Made by a program: the position numbers and the translations under genes. The notes under the pieces are model-generated. The model saw only the letters and a list, made by a program, of their open reading frames with translations, did not search any database and was not told the DNA's origin. Shown piece after piece: positions 14,268 to 22,962 of a stretch of 63,558 bases of DNA. Every line of letters begins with the position of its first letter. Position 1 is the stretch's first letter. Origin of the DNA: an uncultured Ruminococcus sp. (lineage in GTDB: Bacteria > Bacillota > Clostridia > Oscillospirales > Acutalibacteraceae); the NCBI GenBank assembly GCA_902785365.1, contig CACZYC010000008.1, positions 1 to 63,558 of the forward strand, given 5' to 3'.

Positions 14268-16811
14268 ATGAAAAAGCTCATATCCATTTTACTAACCGCG
14301 TTATTACTGCTCTCGGTTGTACCCGCGGTCAGCGCGGCACAGGGCAAAACATCAACCGTTTCCTCCGAACTCCAAGACCTGCCCGACGACTTTGCAAGCG
14401 CGGTCAACGAGTATATTCCGCCTCTTTATAAAAACGACTACCCGACCTTCACGAATGACAATCTCGATGGTCTGGAGTTCTACAAGATAACAGAGGATTA
14501 TGTGGTTTTCCGCATTATAGGTCTCAATGACTACAAAGCTAAACAGCTGATAGACGGTTATCTGTTCACCGCTCCCACTTACTTCGGCAGTACAAGCCTT
14601 AATCCGTGCGGCTATTGCGTCTATTCGGGCGGCGTTGTTTACCCGATAGGCAATAACACGGTAAAAAACAATATTATTTCAATACCCGAGCTTGCCGAGA
14701 TTATTCCAAACACCGTATTCCTCGACGAAGAAAACCTCGTATCGTATTTTAAGGAGTACGGCGTTGACGTAAGCTGGGTTAAGATTGTAGCCGTTAACCA
14801 AGGTCATATGATTTGCTACGCGGGCAGCGGTACAGCCACGGATTGTGATGAAACTCTGGAATTTCGCGAATATAACTTTCATATCACAAAAGCCCAGTCG
14901 CCTGACGCCCTCGGATTGTATATGGTTGACGTGTCAAGGGTAGCGCCTTTTTCGAATATGAGCGAAGTTTCTTATGATTATTACAGGTTGGCGGAATATA
15001 TCCGCAAGGCTGAAGCGGAGGGTATGCAGTTCGGATTCGCCGTATCCCACAAGTTCGGTGAAGAAGCCGAAGCCTGCATAGAAGTTATGAACGCTAACAA
15101 TAACTATCCTTTTACTGTTACAGGCTTCGGAAAGCTCAAAAACCATAATTACTACGCGATTGCCACGGGTTCCGCAGGTCTGACCTGTTTGGATTATTAT
15201 GTTAAGCTCGGCAGTTGGTGGTTCCGCTCGGGAGGACAGAACGCCCCCTATGATTTAGGAATATATATTGTCGATGTTGAGAATAACAAGCTTTATACCC
15301 TCGACAAAGCTCTTGATGATGGTGTAATTTCTGAAGATGATATAGACGACGTTATTGATAAAATCGGTACAAGCGGTTCGGGTTGGAACGTCGTTAAGCT
15401 CACAGAGATTGAAAAGAAGTTTTTAGAATATAAATACGGCGAGGGCAGTTACCTCTTTGGCGAGGGAAGCAGAAAGCATGTTTACGGCGAAACATGTAAG
15501 GAGCGCGGCGAGTTTGACGGCTATGTTATTGTAACGGACAATAGCAGCTTTGAAGTTTTGCTCGGCGATTACATCGTATCCTATGAGGGGTATCAGGGCG
15601 AGCCGTATCTTTACAAGGACGGTAAGTTCATAACTCTCGCACAAGCGTACGAGGAAGGCATCCTCAACGACAATAACCTCGTGGATTTCCTAAACTATCT
15701 TGAGGAGAACGGTATCGCCAAGGTTCGTACCCGTGACCGCCTCGAAATCGCCGTTTTAGACCGTTTAAACGAGGAAGGCAACAGCTTTATAACCGCCAAA
15801 TGCGACAAGCTCTGCGACGTAGGCAACGGATTCAGCCTTTACAATGCCGTAGCGGGCAGAGAAACTTACAAAGAGATAATAGGCGACTATACAGTAAGCT
15901 CAGCATTGTGCGGCGCTCACGCTATGATAGTAAAGGGCGACCACGCCTATATGCTGGAAGAAGCGTGCGATCTGAATTTAGTGAATATCGAGGATGTGTA
16001 TAACGCGTATAAAGGTAAGCCTTATCAGCTGTCTCCGTTTACATTTACAAAATCAAGACATAACTACCACGCCTTTATCGACTATGTTCTTGATAAAAAC
16101 CAAGGCGCTGTCAAGAAAGACATTGTTGTGGACAGGTATGACGAACTTGCCAACGGAGCGGTTTTGGCTGATTATTATGTGAAACCTAAATGTATAGATT
16201 ACACATACAAGGCGTTTCTGATTGATAAATACGCCTATACTCCCAGAGGCAATCCGTTAAAGATTTTTGACGGAAAAGAGATGTACGAAATCTCCGAAGC
16301 GTATGATAAGGGTGTTATCGATAAACCCGAGCTTGAGCAAATCGCGAATCAGTTGAGCGACTTTAACGAGAGTGCGTTGAGCTGTAAGGCGGGTTACAGC
16401 AGCAAGTATCTGAACTTTGGAAATGTGGACTTCACCGCGAAGCATTTTACCAGCTCAGATTCCAAGGTTGTCATGATAAAGAGCGGCAAGATGATAGCTC
16501 TCACAAAGGGTACAGCTACACTGACCTATAAGAAGAGCGGCAGCAAAAACGCTTATGTAAAAGTTGCGGTCAAAAACAACCCGTCTCTCTCCGGAACGAG
16601 CGTAACAGTCAGAAAGGGCAAGACAGTGTCCGTTAAGATAAGCGGCAAAGCCGCCGAGATAAATAACGTCTACAAGAACACGAAGTACGCCAAGGTGATT
16701 TCCCCGAATTCCGCCAAGACCGTGAAAATCCGTGGGCTCAAAAAGGGTAAAACTACCCTGAAAATCACTGTCAACGGCAAACTTTTTAACCTCAAAGTAA
16801 AGGTGAAATAA
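14268..16811 (+). CDS. Large secreted repeat protein with Ig-like tail
   Basis: An 847-residue protein. A signal peptide (KKLISILLTALLLLSVVPAV) is followed by roughly six copies of an unrecognised module of about 100-110 residues. Each copy ends in a pattern like LYKDGKFITLAQAYEEGI followed by a helix; compare YTLDKALDDGVISEDD and MYEISEAYDKGVIDKPE. The first copy (DFASAVNEYI, GYCVYSGG, PELAEIIP) clearly matches modules in the 17177-20026 protein. The last ~150 residues are Ig-like (ALTKGTATLTYKKSGSKN and LKKGKTTLKITVNGK) and parallel the tail of the 12678-13871 protein. The start was set at the ATG at 14268, after AAAGGAG. Probably a cell-surface protein; the function is unknown. Confidence 0.82.
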   Translation: MKKLISILLTALLLLSVVPAVSAAQGKTSTVSSELQDLPDDFASAVNEYIPPLYKNDYPTFTNDNLDGLEFYKITEDYVVFRIIGLNDYKAKQLIDGYLFTAPTYFGSTSLNPCGYCVYSGGVVYPIGNNTVKNNIISIPELAEIIPNTVFLDEENLVSYFKEYGVDVSWVKIVAVNQGHMICYAGSGTATDCDETLEFREYNFHITKAQSPDALGLYMVDVSRVAPFSNMSEVSYDYYRLAEYIRKAEAEGMQFGFAVSHKFGEEAEACIEVMNANNNYPFTVTGFGKLKNHNYYAIATGSAGLTCLDYYVKLGSWWFRSGGQNAPYDLGIYIVDVENNKLYTLDKALDDGVISEDDIDDVIDKIGTSGSGWNVVKLTEIEKKFLEYKYGEGSYLFGEGSRKHVYGETCKERGEFDGYVIVTDNSSFEVLLGDYIVSYEGYQGEPYLYKDGKFITLAQAYEEGILNDNNLVDFLNYLEENGIAKVRTRDRLEIAVLDRLNEEGNSFITAKCDKLCDVGNGFSLYNAVAGRETYKEIIGDYTVSSALCGAHAMIVKGDHAYMLEEACDLNLVNIEDVYNAYKGKPYQLSPFTFTKSRHNYHAFIDYVLDKNQGAVKKDIVVDRYDELANGAVLADYYVKPKCIDYTYKAFLIDKYAYTPRGNPLKIFDGKEMYEISEAYDKGVIDKPELEQIANQLSDFNESALSCKAGYSSKYLNFGNVDFTAKHFTSSDSKVVMIKSGKMIALTKGTATLTYKKSGSKNAYVKVAVKNNPSLSGTSVTVRKGKTVSVKISGKAAEINNVYKNTKYAKVISPNSAKTVKIRGLKKGKTTLKITVNGKLFNLKVKVK

Positions 16812-16813
16812 AA

Positions 16814-16981
16814 AAGCCCTCCCTTGGGGGAGGGTACCGAGCAAAGCGAGGCGGGAGAGGGTCCACTAGAAATGGTTTATATACAAACGCTTGAGTTATC
16901 AAACTTTTCTAAAGTTGACCCTCTTCCGACCTTTTTGCCGTACAAGACGGCAAAAAGCCCACCTTCCCCCAAGGGAAGGCT
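16814..16981 (+). repeat. Gene-less inverted-repeat pair (MITE-like, 168 bp)
   Basis: The left arm (16814-16863) starts 3 bp after a stop codon: AAGCCCTCCCTTGGGGGAGG ... GGGAGAGGGTC. The right arm (16917-16981), read on the minus strand, is AGCCTTCCCTTGGGGGAAGG-TGGGC, then TTTTTGCCGT/ACGGCAAAAA, then GGTCGGAAGAGGGTC. The 53-bp spacer is AT-rich. The layout is the same as the DUF559 element at 3116-3611 but without a gene. Confidence 0.75.
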
Positions 16982-17048
16982 GATAGTTCCTCTCAAACGT
17001 AATTTCCCCTCCATACTCTATTTCCCCTAAATGATTTTTTTCAAAGCG

Positions 17049-17082
17049 CGTCCGAAGAGAGTTCTTCGGACGTTGCTTTTTT
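17049..17082 (+). terminator. Terminator before the third secreted-protein gene
   Basis: CGTCCGAAGA-gagt-TCTTCGGACG, a perfect 10-bp stem, then TTGC and a T-run. It separates the 14268 transcript from the promoter motif at 17117. Confidence 0.85.
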
Positions 17083-17116
17083 GTGAAAAAAGATGTATAA
17101 TTCTTTTAGAATATCC

Positions 17117-17155
17117 GTCACAAAATGTCTTTGTAACAGGTTATGGTTATAGAGA
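17117..17155 (+). promoter_or_regulatory. Putative ECF-type promoter (copy 2)
   Basis: GTCACAAAA, 13 bp, GGTTATG, 2 bp, TATAGAGA: the same blocks and the same spacing as the motif before the ECF sigma gene. It lies 22 bp upstream of the GTG start at 17177, right after a terminator, where a promoter is expected. Confidence 0.6.
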
Positions 17156-17176
17156 TAAATGAAAGGAGACATTGAC

Positions 17177-20026
17177 GTGAAAAAACATATTAAACGTATC
17201 TCAATTTTACTCACCGTGCTGATGATCCTCTCAGCGTTCCCGATGGTTTCGGCGTATGAATATGTATCGCCCGACAATGTTACGTATCTTGACGCGAGCT
17301 TCGCGACAGTCGGCACAGAAAATTGGTACGCCTGGACATGGAGCGACAATTCAAACGGCAGATGGGTACAGGGAACCGAGGTGTCATACAGAGTTTATTC
17401 GTTTAATTACCTCGATAACAATGTTTTGTTCGCGCGCGTTGACAAAACAAAACAAGCAGACTGGAACAACGGTTCCGTATATAATCAGACTGAGGATTTA
17501 GTTAATCATACTGCGGATTATTACTATGTCATAACCGCTTGGAATTCATCCTCAAGCGACAAAATGCAAGGTAAATGGGAGTTTGTCGGTCCCGATAAAC
17601 CGCCGACAGATCCGACCGAAGTTTATTACACGGTGGAACCTCCCACAACCGATCCCGTTACTGAGCCGTCCACAGACAACGCGCACGATTCTCTTTACAA
17701 TACTTATCAGCGTATCAGAGACAGTATTCCCGTAGGCGGTACGCCCTACACAAAGGAGAGTCAGCAGAGATTTAACGCCGCTCTCAGAGCAGCGGAAGAT
17801 TTACTTGATGACGCAACCGCTACCGATACCCAGCTTCGTGAGGCTGAGCAGGAGCTAAAAGACGCGTATAATTCCCTTGAATATTCTACCGCAGACCGTA
17901 CAAAGCTCTGGACGGCGATTGAAAAGCTCCGCACGATTATCGAGAGTGGAGAGTATAAAAACTACTCAAACGCCGACGAGCTCAAGGAGATTTACGACTA
18001 TGCACTGCCGGTAGTTTATTATGAGCCCGATCAGAGTGTAATCGACGAGTGGGAGGCCAAGATTTACGCGGCGCTTCAAAAGGCGGGTGTAATCACCGAG
18101 CCCACTACAGAACCCAATTATACCGAACCATACACAACGGGATATACAGAACCTACAGCGACTACCGAGGACCCGACAGGTCACTGCACTGAATTTGATT
18201 TGCCGTATTCACCCGATTTCGCTGTAGCTCTCGCGAATTATACGAATAATCTGATGGGCGAATCTTTGAGCGTAAGCGACATTGACCTTTTCCATTATGA
18301 CCAAACCACGGTGGTGTTCGGTCTGAGTGACAACCTTTGCACAGAGGGACACGAGAATATCGACGGATACCACTTTGAGAATTGGAACTTCTTCCCCCAT
18401 GAGGCTAACAAGACAGGATATTGTGTGTACTATAACGGCACAATCTACAACCTGCCTGACGCGGTCAGCAACAGTATTATGACAGCAAGCGCTCTCGCCT
18501 CAATCATTCCGCACAGCAGTAAGCTTGAAGGCAGCACTCAACCTACAGAAACGACAGAAAGCTCACAGCCGATTATTACCGAGCCTACAGATCCCACCGC
18601 CACAACAGAGGACCCCACAGGTCACTGCACCGATTGGGAGCAGGAGCAACTTAAGATGCAGTTTGCTACAGAACTCAGCTCGTACTCGTATGAGCTCGGT
18701 TACAATGAGCCGATTTCAATTAACGAAATTACGCCTTATACTGAGGATTACCGTATGTATGTATTCGCTCTTACTGATAATCTCTGTACAGAAAGCGAAG
18801 AAATAATAAACGGATATAAATTCACAAACCCGAATTTTTTCGGCAACGAAAAGAACAAGACAGGCTACTGTGTGTTTAACGGCACAAAGATTTACAGCAT
18901 AGCCGACGCGGTTAAGGAAAGAATTGTAACGGTTGAATTTCTTGCTTCGATCCTGCCGTTTACCGAAAAGATTGACGAATCCACCAACCCTACAGTGGCA
19001 ACTATGCCTACACAGCCACCGACGGGCAATACAGAGCCCACCGAGCCGACGACTGACCCTGAGCCGTTATGGATGACAGCTATGCGTGCATTTAAGGTTT
19101 ATTTAGGAAGCTTGTATGATGGTTACTATGATGTTTCCAAGACAACGTACCTCGGCGAAATCGGCGAGGACTGCGAGTTGCTTTACGGTTGGGGCTATGA
19201 GGAGCCTGTTAGCGGCGGGTATATTCAAATAGGTTCTTATAAAATCTGGGCTCCCGCAACCACTCCGTTTCAAAGCGCGGGACTGTTTATCTACAAGAAC
19301 GGCGAGATAAAGCTTCTTAAGGACGCATACGCCGACGGTGATGTTACCGACGTTGAGAGAATTATCTCTTTAATTAACGCGGCGGATAAGAGCCTCGGGT
19401 TCGAGATAACCGAGATTACACAGACGGATAATACCGAACCCGCTTCAACGGAAGCTACACAGCCCGCGTCAACGGAAGTGAAGCCGACTGAATCCACTCC
19501 CGTGACTTATAACATAAGCAAGGCGAAAGTCAGCACCATAGCCGATAAGATCTACACGGGCAAGGCGATTACGCCGACAGTTAAGGTTACCTATAACGGC
19601 AAAATTCTTTCAAAGAATAAAGATTACACGCTCAGCTACAAAAACAACAAGGAAGTCGGCACAGCTGCAATTACCATTACCGGCAAAGGAAGCTACACAG
19701 GAACAAAGACAGTTACATTTAAAATTGTCAAAGCCGCCAACACTATGACTGTTAAGGCAACCGCCAAGACCGTCAAATATTCTCAGCTCAAAAAAGCTAA
19801 GCAGACAGTATCGGCAATCACCGTGAAGAAAGCGATTGGCAAGGTAAGCTATAAAAAGACCTCGGGTAAGAGCTTCTTTACCGTAAACACCAAAACAGGT
19901 AAAATCACAATCAAAAAAGGCACCAAGAAAGGCGCCTACACAATCAAAGTAAAAGTCACCGCCGCGGGCAACTCCAACTACAAATCAGCCTCAAAGACGG
20001 TAACAGTTAAGATTAAAGTTAAATAG
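17177..20026 (+). CDS. Large secreted multi-module surface protein
   Basis: A 949-residue protein from a GTG start preceded by GAAAGGAGA. The order is: signal peptide (KKHIKRISILLTVLMILSAF); Trp-rich module (about 40-120; NWYAWTWSDNSNGRWV, DWNNGSVYNQTEDL) like that of the 12678 protein; Pro/Thr linker; two FIVAR-like helical repeats (about 171-300; YTKESQQRFNAALRAAEDLL); two close copies of a ~110-residue module starting TTEDPTGHCT (about 334-445 and 480-600); a third, divergent copy (about 630-740); and an Ig-like tail (IYTGKAITPTVKVTYNGK, then a Lys-rich segment). No LPXTG or membrane anchor is seen. It is preceded by the ECF-type motif. FIVAR and Ig-like parts suggest wall or host-surface attachment; this is inference. 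Confidence 0.85.
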   Translation: MKKHIKRISILLTVLMILSAFPMVSAYEYVSPDNVTYLDASFATVGTENWYAWTWSDNSNGRWVQGTEVSYRVYSFNYLDNNVLFARVDKTKQADWNNGSVYNQTEDLVNHTADYYYVITAWNSSSSDKMQGKWEFVGPDKPPTDPTEVYYTVEPPTTDPVTEPSTDNAHDSLYNTYQRIRDSIPVGGTPYTKESQQRFNAALRAAEDLLDDATATDTQLREAEQELKDAYNSLEYSTADRTKLWTAIEKLRTIIESGEYKNYSNADELKEIYDYALPVVYYEPDQSVIDEWEAKIYAALQKAGVITEPTTEPNYTEPYTTGYTEPTATTEDPTGHCTEFDLPYSPDFAVALANYTNNLMGESLSVSDIDLFHYDQTTVVFGLSDNLCTEGHENIDGYHFENWNFFPHEANKTGYCVYYNGTIYNLPDAVSNSIMTASALASIIPHSSKLEGSTQPTETTESSQPIITEPTDPTATTEDPTGHCTDWEQEQLKMQFATELSSYSYELGYNEPISINEITPYTEDYRMYVFALTDNLCTESEEIINGYKFTNPNFFGNEKNKTGYCVFNGTKIYSIADAVKERIVTVEFLASILPFTEKIDESTNPTVATMPTQPPTGNTEPTEPTTDPEPLWMTAMRAFKVYLGSLYDGYYDVSKTTYLGEIGEDCELLYGWGYEEPVSGGYIQIGSYKIWAPATTPFQSAGLFIYKNGEIKLLKDAYADGDVTDVERIISLINAADKSLGFEITEITQTDNTEPASTEATQPASTEVKPTESTPVTYNISKAKVSTIADKIYTGKAITPTVKVTYNGKILSKNKDYTLSYKNNKEVGTAAITITGKGSYTGTKTVTFKIVKAANTMTVKATAKTVKYSQLKKAKQTVSAITVKKAIGKVSYKKTSGKSFFTVNTKTGKITIKKGTKKGAYTIKVKVTAAGNSNYKSASKTVTVKIKVK

Positions 20027-20087
20027 TATTTGTAGGGGAGCTGCTCTCGCCGCTCCCGAAAGCATTTAGCGAATAGCAAAGGCTCGG

Positions 20088-20118
20088 AGATTTTTTCTCC
20101 GAGCCTTTAATCTCTTTG
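20088..20118. terminator. Bidirectional terminator between convergent genes
   Basis: AAAGGCTCGGAG and CTCCGAGCCTTT form a perfect 12-bp stem with a 7-nt loop, between the 17177 gene and the DUF2442 gene. A small GTAGGGGAG/CTCCC palindrome lies just upstream. Confidence 0.85.
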
Positions 20119-20131
20119 TTATGAATTTGTG

Positions 20132-20569
20132 TTAAGCAGTTTTCGGATTACCGTACTCACGCAGCATTGCGTCAACGGAAATAACCCATTGCTTTCCGAA
20201 TTTGCAGGCGTCAACTCCGTTAACCAGTTTTCCATAGGAAATTGCTTTACGTAATGTGCTTTCGTTTAATCCCCACAAAAGTGTGGCGTCAGAGAAAGCC
20301 ATCAATCCGTCAAACGGTGTTTTGACAAATTTTCCGTTTGCGAAAAGTTCGTCACACGAGAGGTCTATGTCATCGTTCCAGATAATACCATAGCCGCCCG
20401 CGTCTACCTCAACCGAAGTGAATAAATTGGGATTATCTCTGAGCGTTTTAAAGACATCCCACTTTTCAAACAAAGGTTTAATATCATATATTTTTGTAAC
20501 ACCCTCCACAAACTGTACGCTTAGTTTGTAATCGGGAAGAGGGTTAACTGTTTTTATCTTATGAAACAT
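20132..20569 (-). CDS. DUF2442 protein with C-terminal DNA-binding-like domain
   Basis: A 145-residue protein. The first ~75 residues are a DUF2442 domain (NPLPDYKLSVQFVEGVTKIY, then GYGIIWNDDIDLSCDEL). The remainder (LLWGLNESTLRKAISYGK, WVISVDAMLREYG) resembles the small helix-turn-helix unit of excisionase/MerR-like proteins. It lies 12 bp downstream of the DUF4160 gene and has its own AAGGAG. DUF4160-DUF2442 pairs are widespread and regarded as probable toxin-antitoxin modules. The DNA-binding tail suggests that this is the antitoxin/repressor, and a palindrome in the promoter would be its operator. Confidence 0.85.
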   Translation of the reverse strand: MFHKIKTVNPLPDYKLSVQFVEGVTKIYDIKPLFEKWDVFKTLRDNPNLFTSVEVDAGGYGIIWNDDIDLSCDELFANGKFVKTPFDGLMAFSDATLLWGLNESTLRKAISYGKLVNGVDACKFGKQWVISVDAMLREYGNPKTA

Positions 20570-20581
20570 AGTATCAACTCC

Positions 20582-20836
20582 TTATTCGAGCGGGGACAGT
20601 TTTTGGAACTCTTGTGTCTCCCACATTTTTAAGAGAGCGTCTTTGTTATTTGAAATCCATTCTCTTACCATTGACAGAGCTTTCGGCGGAAGATGACCGT
20701 CTAAAACTTCGCCGTCATGAATAGCTATTTCGGCAACATCCTCGCCATAGATGGCGTGAATATGAGGCGGGTTGTGCTCAGCTTGAATGAAATACATTCT
20801 GATAATGATTCCGTAGAATCTGGATATGACCGGCAT
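20582..20836 (-). CDS. DUF4160 protein (putative toxin partner)
   Basis: An 84-residue protein with the typical DUF4160 text: PVISRFYGIIIRMYF, HNPPHIHAIYG, VAEIAIHDGEVLDGHLPP, and REWISNNKDALLKMW. Start at the ATG at 20836, with AGGAGG 8 bases upstream. It is the first gene of a two-gene operon with the DUF2442 gene. The family has no firmly known activity; the toxin role is inferred from the fixed pairing. Confidence 0.86.
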   Translation of the reverse strand: MPVISRFYGIIIRMYFIQAEHNPPHIHAIYGEDVAEIAIHDGEVLDGHLPPKALSMVREWISNNKDALLKMWETQEFQKLSPLE

Positions 20837-20863
20837 AGACAATTCCTCCTTGCTTACATTAAC

Positions 20864-20892
20864 ATTATATCACGCTATCGTGATAATATCAA
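20864..20892 (-). promoter_or_regulatory. Promoter with internal palindrome for the DUF4160-DUF2442 operon
   Basis: On the minus strand TTGATA (20887-20892), 17 bp, TATAAT (20864-20869). The spacer and -10 carry a perfect palindrome TATCACG-ctat-CGTGATA (20868-20885). A repressor bound there would block RNA polymerase, as expected for autoregulation by an antitoxin. Confidence 0.7.
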
Positions 20893-20933
20893 TAGTTTTA
20901 TATATTTTATTTTTTATTATATTTTTATTAAAA

Positions 20934-20960
20934 AGGAGCTGTCAGAAAAAGACAGCTCCT
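20934..20960 (-). terminator. Terminator of spoVT
   Basis: AGGAGCTGTC and GACAGCTCCT form a perfect 10-bp stem with a 7-nt loop. On the minus strand it is followed by TTTTTAAT. It touches the spoVT stop codon. Confidence 0.9.
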
Positions 20961-21502
20961 CATTCTTCCATCTGCTTTCCGAGAAAAGCCGCGGCGCTCT
21001 GGGCGAGCTTGGTTTCCGTGTCGCCCGGGAGCTTTCCGCTCTCATCTTTGAGCATAACCACAGCTCCGCTCACATCTCCCGCCGCGATAATAGGGTAGAT
21101 GACCGCCGCGCCGCGCTCAACGCCTTCAATGGGTAATACCTCGCCGGCGTCATCAGCGCTCGCCTTATAGCTCTTGCGGTTCTCCATATAGTTTTCCAAA
21201 ACATTTGTAATACGTCTCTCCAAAAACTCACGCTTGGACACGCCCGCGGCGGCTATAACGTGGTCACGGTCGCTAATGAGCGTCGGCAGGTTGCTGATTC
21301 TCGACAGCACGTCCGCGTATTGTCCCGCGAAAACCGACATCTCGCCGACAGGCGAGTATTTTTTGAATATAACCTCGCCGTCCGTAGCCGTGTAAATCTC
21401 CAGCGGGTCGCCCTCTCTTATTCGCAGTGTCCTTCTTATCTCCTTTGGAATGACAACCCTTCCGAGGTCGTCAATCCGCCTTACAATTCCTGTTGCCTTC
21501 AT
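20960..21502 (-). CDS. spoVT: Stage V sporulation protein T
   Basis: A 180-residue protein. The N-terminal AbrB-type swapped-hairpin DNA-binding domain reads MKATGIVRRIDDLGRVVIPK, then EIRRTLRIREGDPLEIYT. The rest is the GAF-like domain of SpoVT. SpoVT modulates sigma-G-dependent genes in the forespore. Length and N-terminus match the family exactly. AAAGGGAG lies about 11 bases before the ATG. I could not assign its promoter with confidence. Its presence supports a spore-forming organism. Confidence 0.95.
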   Translation of the reverse strand: MKATGIVRRIDDLGRVVIPKEIRRTLRIREGDPLEIYTATDGEVIFKKYSPVGEMSVFAGQYADVLSRISNLPTLISDRDHVIAAAGVSKREFLERRITNVLENYMENRKSYKASADDAGEVLPIEGVERGAAVIYPIIAAGDVSGAVVMLKDESGKLPGDTETKLAQSAAAFLGKQMEE

Positions 21503-21630
21503 ATCTAAAAATTCTCCCTTTATTTGTATAAATAATTACCGCTTTTTTATTTTGCGTATTTGCTTTGAAATAATACAATTTCCGCGTTGGAAGATTTTGT
21601 TTACAGTTCACCTTATAAAAATATATTAAA

Positions 21631-21672
21631 AAGAGACTAGGATGAGAGTAGATAGCCTAATCCTAGTTTCTT
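21631..21672 (-). terminator. Terminator of hipA; copy 1 of a hairpin that flanks the AT-rich island
   Basis: A 13-bp stem (21631-21643 against 21660-21672) centred on ACTAGGAT/ATCCTAGT; on the minus strand it is followed by TTTTTAATA. Nearly the same sequence in the same orientation occurs at 27431-27467. Confidence 0.8.
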
Positions 21673-22959
21673 TTATAATCCTATTTGACTTTTTACAAAT
21701 TTTGTTTGCTTTTTTGATAGTTCTGCTCTTTCTGCAAAGTGTTCCCATTTTTGAACAGCGACTTGAATTTGTTCTATGCATGAGTTTGCGGTTGAACGTT
21801 TAATGCCTGCTGTGTCCGCAACTGAGAGCAAATCATCTGTTGTGATTTCATCAGCCTTGCCGTTAATCAGCATTTGGTGAGAGCTTACCCACGGACTGCC
21901 TTTGCGATATGAGAAAGTTATATCGTACACGGGAGCAAGCGACCATTCGCCTCTTTTATTCATAAGGAAGGCGATATTTTTGGTGTGGTCATCAAAGTTT
22001 TTAGCATATTCATTGAATAGCATACGCTTGTACAACTGAATAAAATCGTTGTGCGGAAGTCCAAGCCGGCGCATAATTTGAAATGCATCTTCGTAGGAAT
22101 ACACTCTTGGGGAATTAAAGTCCATATGTGCCATTGCGCAAAGGCTTTGCATATGCAGTTTCTCACCGTTATTACCGATTCTGTCAAAGCGTTTTGTTAT
22201 AAAGTGCGCTCTGCCGTTTTCATAATAAAGACGACACTCATTCATCTTAATGCCCGCGGATAAAGCCATCAAATAATACGCGTATTCAATTTTTGTGTAT
22301 TCGCCTTCATCGGGTTCGCTGTCCTTATCTCGGTTGTTGTCTATTTCATCAAATTTTAACAGCCAGTATTCGTAATCTTTGCCTGCATTAATTTGTCCTG
22401 AGCGGATATCGCCTGTTTGCCTGTTCCACGCAATAAGTGTTTTTGCTCTTGCACCTCCGACAGAAGAACTGCAATTCATTAACTGTGCAATCATTTTGTC
22501 GTTTTGAACAACGTGAAGATTTTCTTTGCTGGATAATATTTCCGAAGCTAGCTTACTCAGAGCGTCAATATCTAATTGTTCATTGACACTTACGAATTCT
22601 TTGGCCGGTTCATATTCCAGTGCGCCCATTCCTCTTTTGCCTGTGTAGCACAGTTTTTCAAGAGGAGTGAGGTTGTCGCTGCTTCTGCCGATACTGTCAA
22701 GGTATCGTTTGATTACAATGTTGCCGAACTTATCAGGAAGAGAGTCTGCAACCATTCCCGGTAAACCATTGTAAGTTTGTTCAGGTAAAGAAGGGAAAGA
22801 ATAGGTGATGTTTGACAGCGGCATTCTGATTGGTGAGACTTCGATGTCGCTTCCGATGAAATTCTCGTCATATTGAAAGCCGATTAATCCGTTTTTCTGT
22901 TGGTGCAGGTATCCGATAGGGGACCCCCATAGCATTACTTTAATTGTTTGTATTGCCAT
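21673..22959 (-). CDS. hipA: HipA-like serine/threonine kinase toxin
   Basis: A 428-residue protein. The N-terminal HipA subdomain (VMLWGSPIGYLHQQKNGLIG, GLPGMVADSLPDKFG) is followed by the kinase core. The P-loop-like SVGGARAKTLI is the segment that carries the autophosphorylated serine in HipA. The catalytic NFDDHTKNIAFLM and the metal site VYDITFSY are intact. HipA kinases inactivate a glutamyl- or tryptophanyl-tRNA synthetase and cause growth arrest. The ATG follows AGGAGG lying within the last codons of hipB, so the pair is coupled. A low-GC gene. Confidence 0.92.
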   Translation of the reverse strand: MAIQTIKVMLWGSPIGYLHQQKNGLIGFQYDENFIGSDIEVSPIRMPLSNITYSFPSLPEQTYNGLPGMVADSLPDKFGNIVIKRYLDSIGRSSDNLTPLEKLCYTGKRGMGALEYEPAKEFVSVNEQLDIDALSKLASEILSSKENLHVVQNDKMIAQLMNCSSSVGGARAKTLIAWNRQTGDIRSGQINAGKDYEYWLLKFDEIDNNRDKDSEPDEGEYTKIEYAYYLMALSAGIKMNECRLYYENGRAHFITKRFDRIGNNGEKLHMQSLCAMAHMDFNSPRVYSYEDAFQIMRRLGLPHNDFIQLYKRMLFNEYAKNFDDHTKNIAFLMNKRGEWSLAPVYDITFSYRKGSPWVSSHQMLINGKADEITTDDLLSVADTAGIKRSTANSCIEQIQVAVQKWEHFAERAELSKKQTKFVKSQIGL

Positions 22960-22962
22960 ATC

